From positions 310,001-374,000 of the forward strand of contig NZ_JBAHUR010000002.1 of assembly GCF_036689815.1 (NCBI RefSeq): DNA of 64,000 nucleotides. The letters run 5' to 3'. The position numbers were made by a program, and so were the translations under genes. The notes beneath the pieces were generated by a model. That model was not told where the DNA came from and searched no databases. It saw nothing but the letters and a program-made list of their open reading frames with translations. Source of the DNA: Magnetovibrio sp. PR-2 (GTDB taxonomy: Bacteria > Pseudomonadota > Alphaproteobacteria > Rhodospirillales > Magnetovibrionaceae). Below are positions 44,664 through 53,756 of this stretch, piece by piece (the first letter of the stretch is position 1; each line of letters begins with the position of its first letter).

Positions 44664-45569
44664 ATGGTGAGCACCTCTCATAACCATTCCACTATGCAGG
44701 ACATCAACGAAACCCGGATTGGCTTTGCGGCTCTTCTGACCGGTACCTTCATGATCGCTGAGGTCGTCGGCGGTGTTTTGTCCGGCTCTCTGGCCTTATT
44801 GGCAGATGCCGGTCATATGGTGACAGATTTTGCCAGCCTCTGTCTGGCCTGGTTCGCGTTCCGCCTAACCCGTCGCCCTGCAGATTGGCAACATACATAT
44901 GGCTATGACCGCTTTATGACCTTAGCCGCGTTTGTGAACGGATTAGCATTATTCGTCGTTGCCGCATGGATCATTGTGGAAGCTTTCCATCGGCTCAATG
45001 AGCCTACGACAGTGCTGGGCGGCATTATGCTGTGGGTCGCGATGGGAGGACTTTTCGTCAACCTGATCACATTTTGGATGTTGCATGGCGGTGACCATAA
45101 AAACCTCAACCTCCGAGCAGCTTATTTGCATGTACTTGGGGACCTGCTTGGGTCCGTAGCTGCGTTGATCGCCGCCGTTGTTATTCTTCTCACGGGGTGG
45201 ATGACGATAGACCCTCTCTTATCTCTTCTCGTTGCGTTGCTCATTCTACGCTCAGGTTGGTATGTTGTTCGCGATAGCGGAAATATTCTTTTAGAAGGTG
45301 CGCCAAACGATATTGATCGTCAGGAACTTTCTGCTGATTTAGTCAGCAGCATTTCTGCGCTGACGGATATTCATCACGTACATATCTGGTCGATCTCTGA
45401 AAACAGGCACATGGCAACCCTCCATGCACGCGTATCTGGTCGACCAGATATGGAACAAGTCACTGTTGACATTAAACGCCGTCTTCAAGACAAATATGGA
45501 ATTAACCACGCAACTGTCGAAATTGAGTTTGACTGTTGTGCCGATGATGACGGGTGCAGTCAAAACTAG
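44664..45569 (+). CDS. cation diffusion facilitator (CzcD/ZitB-like)
   Basis: A 301-residue Zn/Cd/Co exporter of the CDF family. Six TM segments occupy about 22-200, with the transport-site motif ADAGHMVTD at about 47-55 and a second acidic/His set near LHVLGDLLGS. A cytoplasmic ferredoxin-like domain (about 210-290) follows. The C terminus ends CCADDDGC, adding possible metal ligands. The stop TAG sits in a CTAG that directly abuts an IS5-type terminus at 45570. Confidence 0.92.
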   Translation: MVSTSHNHSTMQDINETRIGFAALLTGTFMIAEVVGGVLSGSLALLADAGHMVTDFASLCLAWFAFRLTRRPADWQHTYGYDRFMTLAAFVNGLALFVVAAWIIVEAFHRLNEPTTVLGGIMLWVAMGGLFVNLITFWMLHGGDHKNLNLRAAYLHVLGDLLGSVAALIAAVVILLTGWMTIDPLLSLLVALLILRSGWYVVRDSGNILLEGAPNDIDRQELSADLVSSISALTDIHHVHIWSISENRHMATLHARVSGRPDMEQVTVDIKRRLQDKYGINHATVEIEFDCCADDDGCSQN

Positions 45570-45600
45570 GTCATGGACTCATAAACAAACAATGCGCCAG
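45570..45600. mobile_element. orphan IS5-family terminus
   Basis: GTCATGGACTCATAAAC, right after the CTAG that contains the stop of the cation exporter gene, matches the terminus GTCATGTACTCATAAAT next to the modC stop near 63810. No transposase frame adjoins it here. The rest of the 170 bp to the YnfA-like gene shows no gene. Confidence 0.55.
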
Positions 45601-45743
45601 AGCAGTCCGCTGATGCTCCACAAGCAGACGTTTTTTGCCGAGGCTGATAAGGTCCGAGTCTGACCCGAAGCGGTCTTCAGCACCAAGAGAATACCATCTC
45701 ACATAAGAACTGCTCACATATGTCCTAGGCCGCGAGGACAAAA

Positions 45744-46073
45744 TCAGACGGGTGTACGTGGTGCTGCAATTATTATGGCGGCTCCGACAAGGCAGACGCT
45801 TGCACCGATAATATCCCAGCGGTCAGGGCCGATACCTTCGACGAGCCAGAGGAATGCGAGCGAACTCGCGATATAGACTCCTCCATAGGCGGCGTACGTG
45901 CGTCCAGCGGCGGCGCTATCGACTAAAGTGAGAAAATACGCAAACAAGCCTAGAGAGACGAGTCCAGGCAAAATCCACCAGATTGACTTGTCGAGGCGGA
46001 GCCACGCCCAGAACGCGAAACATCCCGCGATTTCGACTATGGCAGCCCCGATATAAGCGGCGATGGTTTGCAT
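45744..46073 (-). CDS. YnfA/UPF0060 family membrane protein
   Basis: A 109-residue protein with four TM helices, of the YnfA family distantly related to small multidrug resistance exporters. [16 protein letters not shown] near residues 10-25 and [12 protein letters not shown] near 61-72 are typical. The ATG at 46073 is chosen because the upstream frame lacks similarity. It stands alone beside a transposase remnant. Transport substrates are not established. Confidence 0.88.
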   Translation of the reverse strand: MQTIAAYIGAAIVEIAGCFAFWAWLRLDKSIWWILPGLVSLGLFAYFLTLVDSAAAGRTYAAYGGVYIASSLAFLWLVEGIGPDRWDIIGASVCLVGAAIIIAAPRTPV

Positions 46074-46139
46074 TATGATTTTTTCCTTCTTCGACAATTG
46101 ACAACTGAATCGACATTTGATGCAAGGCTTTCCTTTGAA

Positions 46140-46388
46140 AGGGAGACAGGATTTGAGCCGAGGCGATTTGAACGAAAACCTGGTGAGCGTCATAGAGGGC
46201 GTTCGCCGACTGAAAACCGAAATGTCATCAATGGCATTCTCTGGCGGCTGAGAACTGGAGCGCCATGGCGCGACGTGTCGGAAAATTATGGCAACTGGAA
46301 TTCGAAATATCGCCGCTTTCGACGATGGAGTGCATCCGGGGGTGCTGTTAGAGGAAAATGGGTTGAAGCTGAGTTAGCGGGGCCCTAG
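46140..46388 (+). pseudogene. IS5-family transposase remnant
   Basis: The frame contains [19 protein letters not shown], followed by [15 protein letters not shown], which are the N-terminal blocks of IS5-type transposases. Neither the start nor the DDE core is present: similarity begins abruptly and ends near 46345. It marks another lost insertion inside the island. Confidence 0.75.
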
Positions 46389-46490
46389 AAGCCCCGTACC
46401 GATCAACATCACAGGCCAACTGTAATCCAGGTGGAGAGCCGCTCAACCGCCTGTCGGTGATGCAATCATTTCGCGCCATCAAGTTACGGC

Positions 46491-46521
46491 TTGCTCCTAC
46501 AGTCACTAGAGGAGGTAAGAT
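46491..46521 (+). promoter_or_regulatory. MerR-type promoter P1
   Basis: TTGCTC (46491-46496) and TAAGAT (46516-46521) are separated by 19 bp, the overlong spacer of MerR-controlled promoters. The spacer holds an imperfect dyad CTCCTACAGT-C-ACTAGAGGAG. It shares 14 of 19 spacer bases with the promoter at 48103 and resembles known Zn/Cd/Pb operators. It points at the Met-rich protein gene at 46725. The 200 bp between hold no supported gene. Confidence 0.72.
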
Positions 46522-46724
46522 TCTTGATAGGTCAGATGAAAGAAGCAAAGGAGCTATAGATATACGGGGGAACTAGCGCATCCTCGAGCGCGTACTAAGA
46601 GACAACCGCCGAATGAAGTCGTGTCAAGAAAACGGGTTTATCTGCATCAAGGTGTTTTGAGGATGAATGATTGAATCTATGCCGTCGCAATTCGATACGC
46701 GGCGTTGCTAGAAGGAGAGAGACC

Positions 46725-47165
46725 ATGGCTATCAAGAAAACGTTTCTAACCGCCGGGATGGCGACAGCCCTCAGCATTGGCGCTGCGGCCCTGGCATATG
46801 CGCACGGTCCCGGTGCGACCGGCACCTATCAACCTTACGGTTGGGATCAGTGCTTGTATGGGGGAGGCATGATGGGGCAAGGTCATATGGGGCAAGGCCA
46901 AATGCCCATGATGGGGCAAGGCATGATGGGCCGGGGCATGGGTTCCGGCATGATGCAGTCACTCCCGCAAGACCTGTCCGTTGAGGATGCCAAGCATATG
47001 TTGGAGCATCGGTTTACCGGAAACAGCAACCCCAACGTTAAGGTCGGCAAAGTGGAAGAGAAAGACGACGACACCATCGTTGGCGAAATCGTCACAAAGG
47101 ATGGTTCCCTTGTCCAGTCTCTGGAAGTGGACCGCCACACAGGTATGATGCGCCCCGCGCAGTAA
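46725..47165 (+). CDS. Met/Gly-rich periplasmic protein
   Basis: A 146-residue secreted protein: signal peptide 1-26 (ALAYA), then a Met/Gly/Gln-rich repeat region (about 45-85) with many MMGQGxM units, then an acidic C-terminal domain. Met-rich tracts often bind Cu(I) or other soft metals. GAAGGAGAGA precedes the ATG at 46725. It is followed after 11 bp by the SHOCT-domain gene, and both lie behind promoter P1. Metal binding is inference. Confidence 0.75.
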   Translation: MAIKKTFLTAGMATALSIGAAALAYAHGPGATGTYQPYGWDQCLYGGGMMGQGHMGQGQMPMMGQGMMGRGMGSGMMQSLPQDLSVEDAKHMLEHRFTGNSNPNVKVGKVEEKDDDTIVGEIVTKDGSLVQSLEVDRHTGMMRPAQ

Positions 47166-47176
47166 GGAAAGCTCTT

Positions 47177-47509
47177 ATGAAGCTATCAATTTCCCATCTT
47201 GCCATACCCCTGAGTATCGCAACGCCAGCCGCAGCCTTCGCACAACAACCCTATAGCCCCTTTTGTGGTGATCACATGTGGGGCGGAGATTGGCAAGGTT
47301 GGTTCTTTGGCCCGATCTCAATGATCGTGTTCATCGCTTTGGCTATTGTTGTTGTGGTGTTCCTGGTGCGCTGGCTCGGTGCGCCGACGCAGAGGAGTGC
47401 CCTACACAGTCCTTCCGACATCACGCCTCTGGATATTCTCAATACACGATTTGCTAAAGGTGAGATCGATAAGGAGGAGTTTGAAGAGCGACGGCGTATG
47501 CTTGATTAA
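47177..47509 (+). CDS. membrane protein with SHOCT domain
   Basis: A 110-residue protein with a signal/TM at 1-22, a second TM at about 48-66 and a C-terminal SHOCT motif, DILNTRFAKGEIDKEEFEER (about 86-105). SHOCT modules are short oligomerisation segments found at the ends of many membrane proteins. Small proteins like this are common in copper/zinc/lead resistance clusters. It is cotranscribed with the Met-rich gene. Confidence 0.82.
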   Translation: MKLSISHLAIPLSIATPAAAFAQQPYSPFCGDHMWGGDWQGWFFGPISMIVFIALAIVVVVFLVRWLGAPTQRSALHSPSDITPLDILNTRFAKGEIDKEEFEERRRMLD

Positions 47510-47568
47510 TGGACGATCACACACCGAAGACGCACGCTTAATGGCACGCGTTTAAGGCTTACATATTT

Positions 47569-47599
47569 AAGGGCCGTCTAGTGGTACTAGGCGGCCCTT
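47569..47599. terminator. strong hairpin between convergent genes
   Basis: A 14-bp stem with one G-U pair (47569-47582 with 47586-47599) closes a 3-nt loop, between the convergent SHOCT and MerR genes. There is no long T tract on either side, but position and strength suggest a bidirectional terminator. Confidence 0.7.
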
Positions 47600-47644
47600 G
47601 GTGGAAGTTCAGTTTATCTGTTCCATTTTTGTGCAGGTATTTAT

Positions 47645-48091
47645 CTAGGTATTTTCTGGCGCCGTATGATTCGTATGCAGGCATTTATTGTGATCAGCCA
47701 GAACTTCGATTACGCGGCATTCGGACACCCGCCCCCCTCGGCACTCTTTGACCATCCGTTGAAGTTCGCCCTTCATTGCTTGAAGGCGTTCGATCCGGCT
47801 CTCGACCTCTTTAAGCTGCCCCTGCGTAATGTCCGTCGCCGCTTCGCACGTTTGATCGGGATGGCTTACAAGACTCAGAAGTGCTCGGATCGCGTCGAGC
47901 GGAAAACCAAGTTCCCTGCCATGTCGGATGAACGCCAGTTGTTCGACATGCTTGGTCTCGTACAGCCTCCGGTTTCCAGCCGAACGAGGAGGCTCTGGCA
48001 TTAAGCCGATCTGTTCGTAATAGCGGATCGTCTGGACCTTACAGTTGGTCTGGCTCGACAGCCAACCGATCGTGAATTCTTTACTCGACAT
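47645..48091 (-). CDS. MerR-family regulator (Zn/Cd/Pb type)
   Basis: A 148-residue MerR regulator: winged HTH (about 5-70; QTIRYYEQIGLMPEPPR), dimerisation coiled coil (about 85-115), and a metal loop with Cys residues. TCEAATD carries the C79-equivalent, ECRGGRVSEC the C114/C122 pair, and a tail HNKCLHTNH adds ligands. This set fits ZntR/CadR/PbrR rather than CueR. It is divergent from the P-type ATPase gene over a 94-bp region holding promoter P2. Confidence 0.88.
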   Translation of the reverse strand: MSSKEFTIGWLSSQTNCKVQTIRYYEQIGLMPEPPRSAGNRRLYETKHVEQLAFIRHGRELGFPLDAIRALLSLVSHPDQTCEAATDITQGQLKEVESRIERLQAMKGELQRMVKECRGGRVSECRVIEVLADHNKCLHTNHTAPENT

Positions 48092-48102
48092 CAAAACACA
48101 TC

Positions 48103-48133
48103 TTGCATCTACAGTTACTGTAGGTGTTAGGAG
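48103..48133 (+). promoter_or_regulatory. MerR-type promoter P2 of the P-type ATPase gene
   Basis: TTGCAT (48103-48108), a 19-bp spacer and TAGGAG (48128-48133) form a MerR-style promoter. The spacer starts with the perfect 15-bp palindrome CTACAGT-T-ACTGTAG (48109-48123). The divergent regulator gene begins 12 bp away. Activation by DNA untwisting on metal binding is the known mechanism for such promoters. Confidence 0.75.
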
Positions 48134-48185
48134 TACCATAAGGATCTTAGCTTATCAATGAAGGTGACGCGCTAGAGGTAGATTG

Positions 48186-50504
48186 ATGACGTTAGCTCAT
48201 GACATAAAAGAGACTCAATCTTGTAAGGGGCAGGAAAGCCCTCTGCAGGATTCTGACTCGGCCTGTTGCGGTGGACAGGGTGTGACCTCTGCGGGGATCA
48301 CAGAGGCTGCGCAAGTTTCATCATCAGACCTGCACCGCTACGTCTTCAAGGTGCAAGGTCTGGACTGCGCCGAGGAAGTCGCGACTTTACGGCGCGGGGT
48401 GGGGCCACTTGTGGGCGGTGAGGATAAGCTCGCCTTCGATGTTCTGAACGGCCGCATGATGGTGCTTAAGGACGCTGAGCAGATTTCGGCCAACGCGGTT
48501 CGCGAAGCCGTGCGCAGAACCGGCATGAGCGCCGTGGAGTGGCGCGCGGACGACGCAGACCTTAAGCGGGCAAGCGAGAAACACCAGCGTGCACAGACTT
48601 GGTTCACGGCACTCAGCGGCCTGTCGGTGCTTGCCGGTCTGGCTCTACATGTTTGGCTGGCCGGGGGCTTCGCGGAGGCCCTGAGGCTTTTTGCCGGACA
48701 TGACGGACAGGCGATGCCGCTGCCCGAAGCGGTTGCCTATGCTCTCGCCATCGGATTCGGTGCCCGCTATGTGGTGGTGAAGGCGTGGTACGCGGCCCGC
48801 TCACTACGGCCGGACATGAATCTCCTGATGGTGATTGCGGTCACTGGCGCGGTCGGCATTGGCGAATGGTTCGAGGCTGCGACCGTCTGTTTCCTGTTCG
48901 CCCTGTCTCTGTTGTTGGAGAGTTGGAGCGTGGGGCGGGCGAGGCGCGCCATCGCCCAGCTTCTCGACTTGACGCCACTGACCGTGCGCCTGAAGCTCGA
49001 CTCTGGCGAGGAAAAGGAAGTGCCGGCCGCCGAGGTGCCCGTCGGGTCGCATTTCATCATCAAGCCGGGAGAAAAAGTCGCCCTCGACGGACGTGTCGCG
49101 TCTGGCGTGAGCGCCGTCAACCAAGCCCCCATCACCGGGGAAAGCATTCCCGTCACGAAGGAGCCGGGATCGGAGGTTTTCGCCGGAACGATCAATGGCG
49201 ATGGCGCCATCGAAGTCATCAGCACCAAGGCGGCTCAAGATACCACGCTTGCGCGCATCATCCGCCTCGTTGAGGATGCCCACAGCCGCCGTGCGCATGT
49301 CGAGCAATGGGTGGAGAAATTCGCCCGAATTTACACACCCGCAGTCATCGTGTTGGCGATCGCGGTGTTCGTGTTGCCGCCACTTCTGTTTAGCGGCGCA
49401 TGGGATGATTGGTTTTATCGCGCGCTTGTGTTGCTGGTAATCGCCTGTCCCTGCGCTCTCGTCATTTCCACGCCCGTCAGCATCGTTTCCGCATTGGCGG
49501 CGTCCGCACGCCAGGGCGTGCTTATCAAGGGCGGCACCTACATTGAACAACCCGCACACCTCAAGGCCATCGCTTTCGACAAGACTGGAACACTGACCCA
49601 AGGTCAACCGGCCGTGGTCGCTGTGACGCCACTCAACGGGCACACGGAACAAGAACTGCTTGAGCGCGCGGCCGCGCTGGAGGCGCGCAGTACGCACCCG
49701 CTGGGACAAGCGATTATCGGATACGCGGAACAAATTGGCGTAACGCCCAACCCTGCCGAAAACGTCCAAGCGCTCCCGGGGAAAGGGGTTACAGGCCAGA
49801 TCCGGGGAGACGAGTTCTGGCTTGGCTCCCACCGCTATCTCATGGAGAGAGGACAAGAGACACCAGCAATTCAAGCGCAAGCCAAGAAGTTGGAGCGCAA
49901 CGGACAAACGGTGGTGGTCGTCGGCACGAAGTCACATGTCTGTGGCCTGATCGCCATCGCGGATACGGTACGCCCATTCGCTCGCCAAGTGGTTGCTAAT
50001 TTGCGCCGAGGTAGTATCGAGCACATCATCATGTTGACCGGCGACAATCAGGCAACCGCCGAGGCGATCGCGCGCAAGGTGGGGATTGACGAGGTGCATG
50101 CCGAGTTACTGCCCGAGGACAAAGTCGCCGCCGTCGAGAAATTGGTTTTGAAATACGGCACGGTCGCCATGATTGGCGACGGTGTCAATGACGCCCCGGC
50201 GATGGCGCGGGCAAGCTTCGGCATCGCCATGGGCGCCATGGGCAGCGATGCCGCCATCGAAACCGCTGATATCGCGCTGATGACAGACGACATAGCGAAG
50301 TTGCCGTGGCTTGTCCGCCATTCCAGGCGCACCCTCAACATCATCCGAGAGAACATCGTTTTCTCGCTCGGCGTCAAGGCGGTCTTTGTCGTCCTAACCT
50401 TTGCTGGCTTTGCAACCCTGTGGGGTGCCATCGCCGCCGACGTCGGCGCGTCGCTTCTGGTGGTCGTCAACGCCCTGAGACTGCTGCGCTCAAGGCCGCA
50501 TTAG
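48186..50504 (+). CDS. heavy-metal P1B-type ATPase (ZntA/CadA/PbrA-like)
   Basis: A 772-residue Zn/Cd/Pb-exporting ATPase. The N terminus has a CC pair (residues 27-28) and a degenerate HMA domain with GLDCAEE (C61), having one Cys where most have CxxC. The TM metal site is CPC near residue 420. The phosphorylation motif DKTGT lies near 465, the nucleotide motif THPLG near 505 and GDGVNDAPA near 665. The last TM pair has ADVGASLLVV, whose Asp matches Asp714 of ZntA, typical of divalent Zn/Cd/Pb pumps. It is controlled by P2. Confidence 0.92.
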   Translation: MTLAHDIKETQSCKGQESPLQDSDSACCGGQGVTSAGITEAAQVSSSDLHRYVFKVQGLDCAEEVATLRRGVGPLVGGEDKLAFDVLNGRMMVLKDAEQISANAVREAVRRTGMSAVEWRADDADLKRASEKHQRAQTWFTALSGLSVLAGLALHVWLAGGFAEALRLFAGHDGQAMPLPEAVAYALAIGFGARYVVVKAWYAARSLRPDMNLLMVIAVTGAVGIGEWFEAATVCFLFALSLLLESWSVGRARRAIAQLLDLTPLTVRLKLDSGEEKEVPAAEVPVGSHFIIKPGEKVALDGRVASGVSAVNQAPITGESIPVTKEPGSEVFAGTINGDGAIEVISTKAAQDTTLARIIRLVEDAHSRRAHVEQWVEKFARIYTPAVIVLAIAVFVLPPLLFSGAWDDWFYRALVLLVIACPCALVISTPVSIVSALAASARQGVLIKGGTYIEQPAHLKAIAFDKTGTLTQGQPAVVAVTPLNGHTEQELLERAAALEARSTHPLGQAIIGYAEQIGVTPNPAENVQALPGKGVTGQIRGDEFWLGSHRYLMERGQETPAIQAQAKKLERNGQTVVVVGTKSHVCGLIAIADTVRPFARQVVANLRRGSIEHIIMLTGDNQATAEAIARKVGIDEVHAELLPEDKVAAVEKLVLKYGTVAMIGDGVNDAPAMARASFGIAMGAMGSDAAIETADIALMTDDIAKLPWLVRHSRRTLNIIRENIVFSLGVKAVFVVLTFAGFATLWGAIAADVGASLLVVVNALRLLRSRPH

Positions 50505-50615
50505 CTCGGTGTTGCGGAACGCATGACGACCGATCGCACAATGCACGGCCATAGGTAAATATATGAGCGGGCAATGGTAATTTGGATCAGGAATAACGGG
50601 TGGAATGGAAACGAC

Positions 50616-50717
50616 ATGACCGAGGATAGAAAGACGCTGTTGGGCTTGGGGATCGTCGTGGCCGTGGCCGGGATTGTGATCGCTGCCGCATTGGTCATGA
50701 ATGCATTGATTGAGTAA
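50616..50717 (+). CDS. 33-residue single-TM peptide
   Basis: MTEDRKTLL is followed by an uninterrupted hydrophobic helix (about 9-30) and ends LIE. The frame lies between the P-type ATPase and ScsB genes and its stop is 10 bp before the ScsB start, so it is probably cotranscribed. Tiny TM proteins often modulate nearby transporters. No family is recognised, and its ribosome site is weak. Confidence 0.5.
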   Translation: MTEDRKTLLGLGIVVAVAGIVIAAALVMNALIE

Positions 50718-50727
50718 TAGAGAAGGA

Positions 50728-52890
50728 ATGATTCATTTGACTGCCATAACACGTTTCGTTTGGGTCGCCCTCGCGGCTGTGTCAATTGTCACGGCCTCAT
50801 TGGGCTCGGTGTGGGCTCAAACGGCATCCCCGTGGGCTGAGGCCGACAAGACAGCAGTCCGCCTGATCTCCGCGATCAATTCAATCGATGATACTGATCG
50901 CATAAAACTTGGTTTGCATTTCCGGATGAAGGATGGCTGGAAGGTCTACTGGCGCAATGCAGGGGACGCAGGTTATCCGCCGACACCGGACTGGTCAGCC
51001 TCCGAAAACATAGACAACGTGACAATATCCTGGCCCGCGCCCGAACGGTTCCAGATTCTTGGCTTCAACTCGCTCGGTTACCGGGACGAGGTTGTCCTAC
51101 CGCTCGACGTGAAACTAAAACATCCAGATACGCCAACCGCCGCCAGGGTCACTGTCGATTACCTGACATGCAAGGACATTTGCATCCCGATCGAGGAGAG
51201 CCTGGAGATTATTCTGCCGTCGGGTCCGGCATCGCCGAGTCCGGAAGGACATCTGATCGGCCGGTTTGCCGCCAAGGTTCCGGGAAGCGGTGACGGCGTT
51301 GGACTCAAGCTCAAAAACGCGAAGGTATTCGGACCGGTCCCCTCGAATCCGGACGAAGCGGTGTTACGGGTAACGATCACATCCGCCGATGCCCTGAACA
51401 AGCCTGACATCTTCGTCGAAGATCCGGGGGGGCTGGTGTTTTCCAAGCCGTCGGTCCGCATTGAACCCGACGGCAAAACGGCTGTGTTCGATGTTCCGAT
51501 CTCGGGTTTGAAGTTCACGAAAGCAAAGCTGACGGGTTCTGATTTGACCCTGACTTTTGTCGATAAATCTCTGGCGGCCGAATTTCGCGCCACGCCGGTC
51601 AATGGCGGTGCCGATCTGCCGTCGAGCGTAGCCCGCGCTCTCGAAAGGGAAGATACAACCTCCCTTTGGACGGTGATCGGGTTGGCCCTGTTGGGAGGCA
51701 TGATCCTCAATCTAATGCCCTGCGTGTTGCCGGTCTTGTCCATCAAGTTGCTCGGTGCCGTCGGGCACGGCGGGCGGGACAACGCTCCGGTAAGGCTCAG
51801 CTTCGTTGCCTCCGCGGCGGGTATTGTGGCATCCTTCCTCGTATTGGCGTCCGCGTTGATCGGCCTCAAGGCGGCGGGGGCCACCATTGGCTGGGGCATA
51901 CAGTTCCAATCTCCCTGGTTCCTGATTGCCATGACGATCCTGGTGACGCTGTTTGCTTGCAATCTCTGGGGATTTTTCGAGGTCCACCTCCCCGGCTGGG
52001 TTATGGACAGAACCGAAAACTTGTCGCCGAAAAGATCAGGTCTCACAGGAAACTTCTTGACCGGAGCATTCGCGACCCTTCTCGCCACGCCCTGTTCAGC
52101 GCCCTTCCTCGGGACCGCCGTCGGTTTCGCCCTGGCGCGCGGGCCGGTGGAAATAGTCGTTATTTTCTCCGCCCTCGGCATCGGTCTGGCCACGCCTTAT
52201 CTAACGGTCGCGGCATTCCCGCGCCTTGTCACAAAACTGCCCAAGCCCGGCCGCTGGATGTTCATCCTGAGGCGCGTGCTCGGTTTCGCGTTAGCCGCAA
52301 CGGGCGTCTGGCTTTTGAGCGTGCTCGCCGCCGAGGTCGGTTGGGAAACCGCCGCGCTGGTGAGCGGGATCATCTTCGCCATAGGCTTGATTCTCTTTCT
52401 CCTATCGCGCGGCATGCCAAGGCCGAGAACCGCTTTGGCGAGCGTCTCCTTCCTGGCGGCCCTGGCCGTGATGACACCACAGATATCGACCCAGGCCGCC
52501 CCACAAACCATAGCGGCCGAAAACGTGGAGGCTCTCGATAGCACCTGGCAACCGTTCGATGAAAAAGCCATACCGACGCTCGTCGCCCAGGGTAAGACCG
52601 TCTTCGTAGATGTGACCGCTGAATGGTGTATCACCTGCAAGGCAAACAAGCGACTGGTCCTATCCGACCCTTCGATTGTCGAGCGTCTGAAGGAAGAGAA
52701 TATCGTCGCTATGCAAGCGGACTGGACACTGCCCGACGAGCGGATATCCAATTACCTCGCTCGTTTCGGGCGCTACGGCATTCCCTTCAACGTGGCCTAC
52801 GGTCCCGGTGCGCCTAGAGGTATGACACTCCCAGAGATTCTATCGAAGGACCGTGTCTTGGCCGTGTTGGATGAGGCTCAGACGAGATAG
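50728..52890 (+). CDS. ScsB/DsbD-family thiol:disulfide reductase
   Basis: A 720-residue membrane electron conduit. A signal peptide (1-31) leads to an N-terminal DsbD-alpha-like domain with CKDIC (about 150), then eight TM segments from about 317 holding the redox Cys in NLMPCVLPV and ATPCSAPF. A C-terminal thioredoxin domain has WCITCK (about 632-637). It would carry electrons from cytoplasmic thioredoxin to periplasmic thiol proteins. ScsB proteins are linked to copper tolerance, matching the DUF411 and PCuAC genes after it. AGAAGGA precedes the ATG. Confidence 0.88.
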   Translation: MIHLTAITRFVWVALAAVSIVTASLGSVWAQTASPWAEADKTAVRLISAINSIDDTDRIKLGLHFRMKDGWKVYWRNAGDAGYPPTPDWSASENIDNVTISWPAPERFQILGFNSLGYRDEVVLPLDVKLKHPDTPTAARVTVDYLTCKDICIPIEESLEIILPSGPASPSPEGHLIGRFAAKVPGSGDGVGLKLKNAKVFGPVPSNPDEAVLRVTITSADALNKPDIFVEDPGGLVFSKPSVRIEPDGKTAVFDVPISGLKFTKAKLTGSDLTLTFVDKSLAAEFRATPVNGGADLPSSVARALEREDTTSLWTVIGLALLGGMILNLMPCVLPVLSIKLLGAVGHGGRDNAPVRLSFVASAAGIVASFLVLASALIGLKAAGATIGWGIQFQSPWFLIAMTILVTLFACNLWGFFEVHLPGWVMDRTENLSPKRSGLTGNFLTGAFATLLATPCSAPFLGTAVGFALARGPVEIVVIFSALGIGLATPYLTVAAFPRLVTKLPKPGRWMFILRRVLGFALAATGVWLLSVLAAEVGWETAALVSGIIFAIGLILFLLSRGMPRPRTALASVSFLAALAVMTPQISTQAAPQTIAAENVEALDSTWQPFDEKAIPTLVAQGKTVFVDVTAEWCITCKANKRLVLSDPSIVERLKEENIVAMQADWTLPDERISNYLARFGRYGIPFNVAYGPGAPRGMTLPEILSKDRVLAVLDEAQTR

Positions 52891-52966
52891 GGGGGCATCC
52901 GCAGACGAGTCCGTTCGATGGCGAACAACTCAATCAACCCAGTAACTTTCAATCTGGAGCAATGAA

Positions 52967-53443
52967 ATGACAAAATACAAGTTTTCACAAAAAACAGGGT
53001 GGGTCAGGCCGCTTATGGCATCTGTGGCATGTGCCGCTGTTGTCGCCGGGACGTTATTTCCAGTGTCGGCGTACGCGGCGGAGTTCACCGTCTACAAGTC
53101 GCCCTCGTGCGGTTGTTGCTCGAAATGGGTTGATCATCTGCAAGCGAATGGCCACACCGTTGCGGCCAAAAACATCGAAAATGTCGACGTGATCAAGAAG
53201 ATGTCCGGGGTTCCTGAACACTTGCAGTCCTGCCACACGGCGATGGTCGATGGATACGTTATCGAAGGACACGTTCCCGCCAAGGACATTGAGCGGTTGC
53301 TTGCCGAACGCCCAACGGCAAAAGGGCTTGCAGCTCCTGGCATGCCAACTGGAGCACCCGGCATGGAGGGCGGTATACCGGACAGGTACAACGTGATGCT
53401 GTTTAAGGCGGATGGGTCGGCGGATGTCTACACGCAATACTGA
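52967..53443 (+). CDS. DUF411 metal-binding protein
   Basis: A 158-residue exported protein: signal peptide about 1-38, then a thioredoxin-like DUF411 domain with SPSCGCCSKW (about 44-53) and a conserved CHTAMVDGYVIEGH (about 86-99). Family members are often found in copper/silver/mercury resistance clusters and are thought to bind metal. It is 76 bp after the ScsB gene. It is intact and of normal length. Confidence 0.88.
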   Translation: MTKYKFSQKTGWVRPLMASVACAAVVAGTLFPVSAYAAEFTVYKSPSCGCCSKWVDHLQANGHTVAAKNIENVDVIKKMSGVPEHLQSCHTAMVDGYVIEGHVPAKDIERLLAERPTAKGLAAPGMPTGAPGMEGGIPDRYNVMLFKADGSADVYTQY

Positions 53444-53564
53444 TGCGTGTTTTGTCCGCGATGATGACGGCACGAGAATCGCGCGCATTCTGCGGATCTT
53501 ATGCCCCAGGAGGATTGAAGAAATGAACGGGAAGAGTAATAAGCCATGAAATGCCCTGTTTGCG

Positions 53565-53756
53565 AGGTGGATCGAGATCCCACCAGACGGTCGTGTCGAA
53601 CTCAAACCCGGCGGTTTGCACGTCATGATGATGGGCTTGCGGGAGCCATTGAAGAGCGGCGCTACTTTAGTGCTCAACCTCACGTTCGAAAAGAACGACA
53701 GCGGAAGCCTGGATGTTCCGATCGCGGGCCCAGGAGCGACGAGGCCTCCCCAATAA
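53565..53756 (+). pseudogene. PCuAC copper chaperone fragment
   Basis: In the frame ending at the TAA at 53754-53756, ELKPGGLHVMMMGLREPLK is followed by LNLTFEKNDSGSLDVPI. That is the C-terminal half of a PCuAC (DUF461) periplasmic Cu(I) chaperone, with the HVMMM ligands. The upstream half, including the first His/Met ligands and signal peptide, is missing. An intact paralogue lies at 55346. Confidence 0.75.

Noticed and set aside
48804-49907. Minus-strand open frame of 367 codons
   Set aside because: Antisense shadow of the P-type ATPase gene; His/Arg/Gln-rich translation with no recognisable domain.
51159-52193. Minus-strand open frame of 344 codons
   Set aside because: Antisense shadow of the ScsB/DsbD gene.
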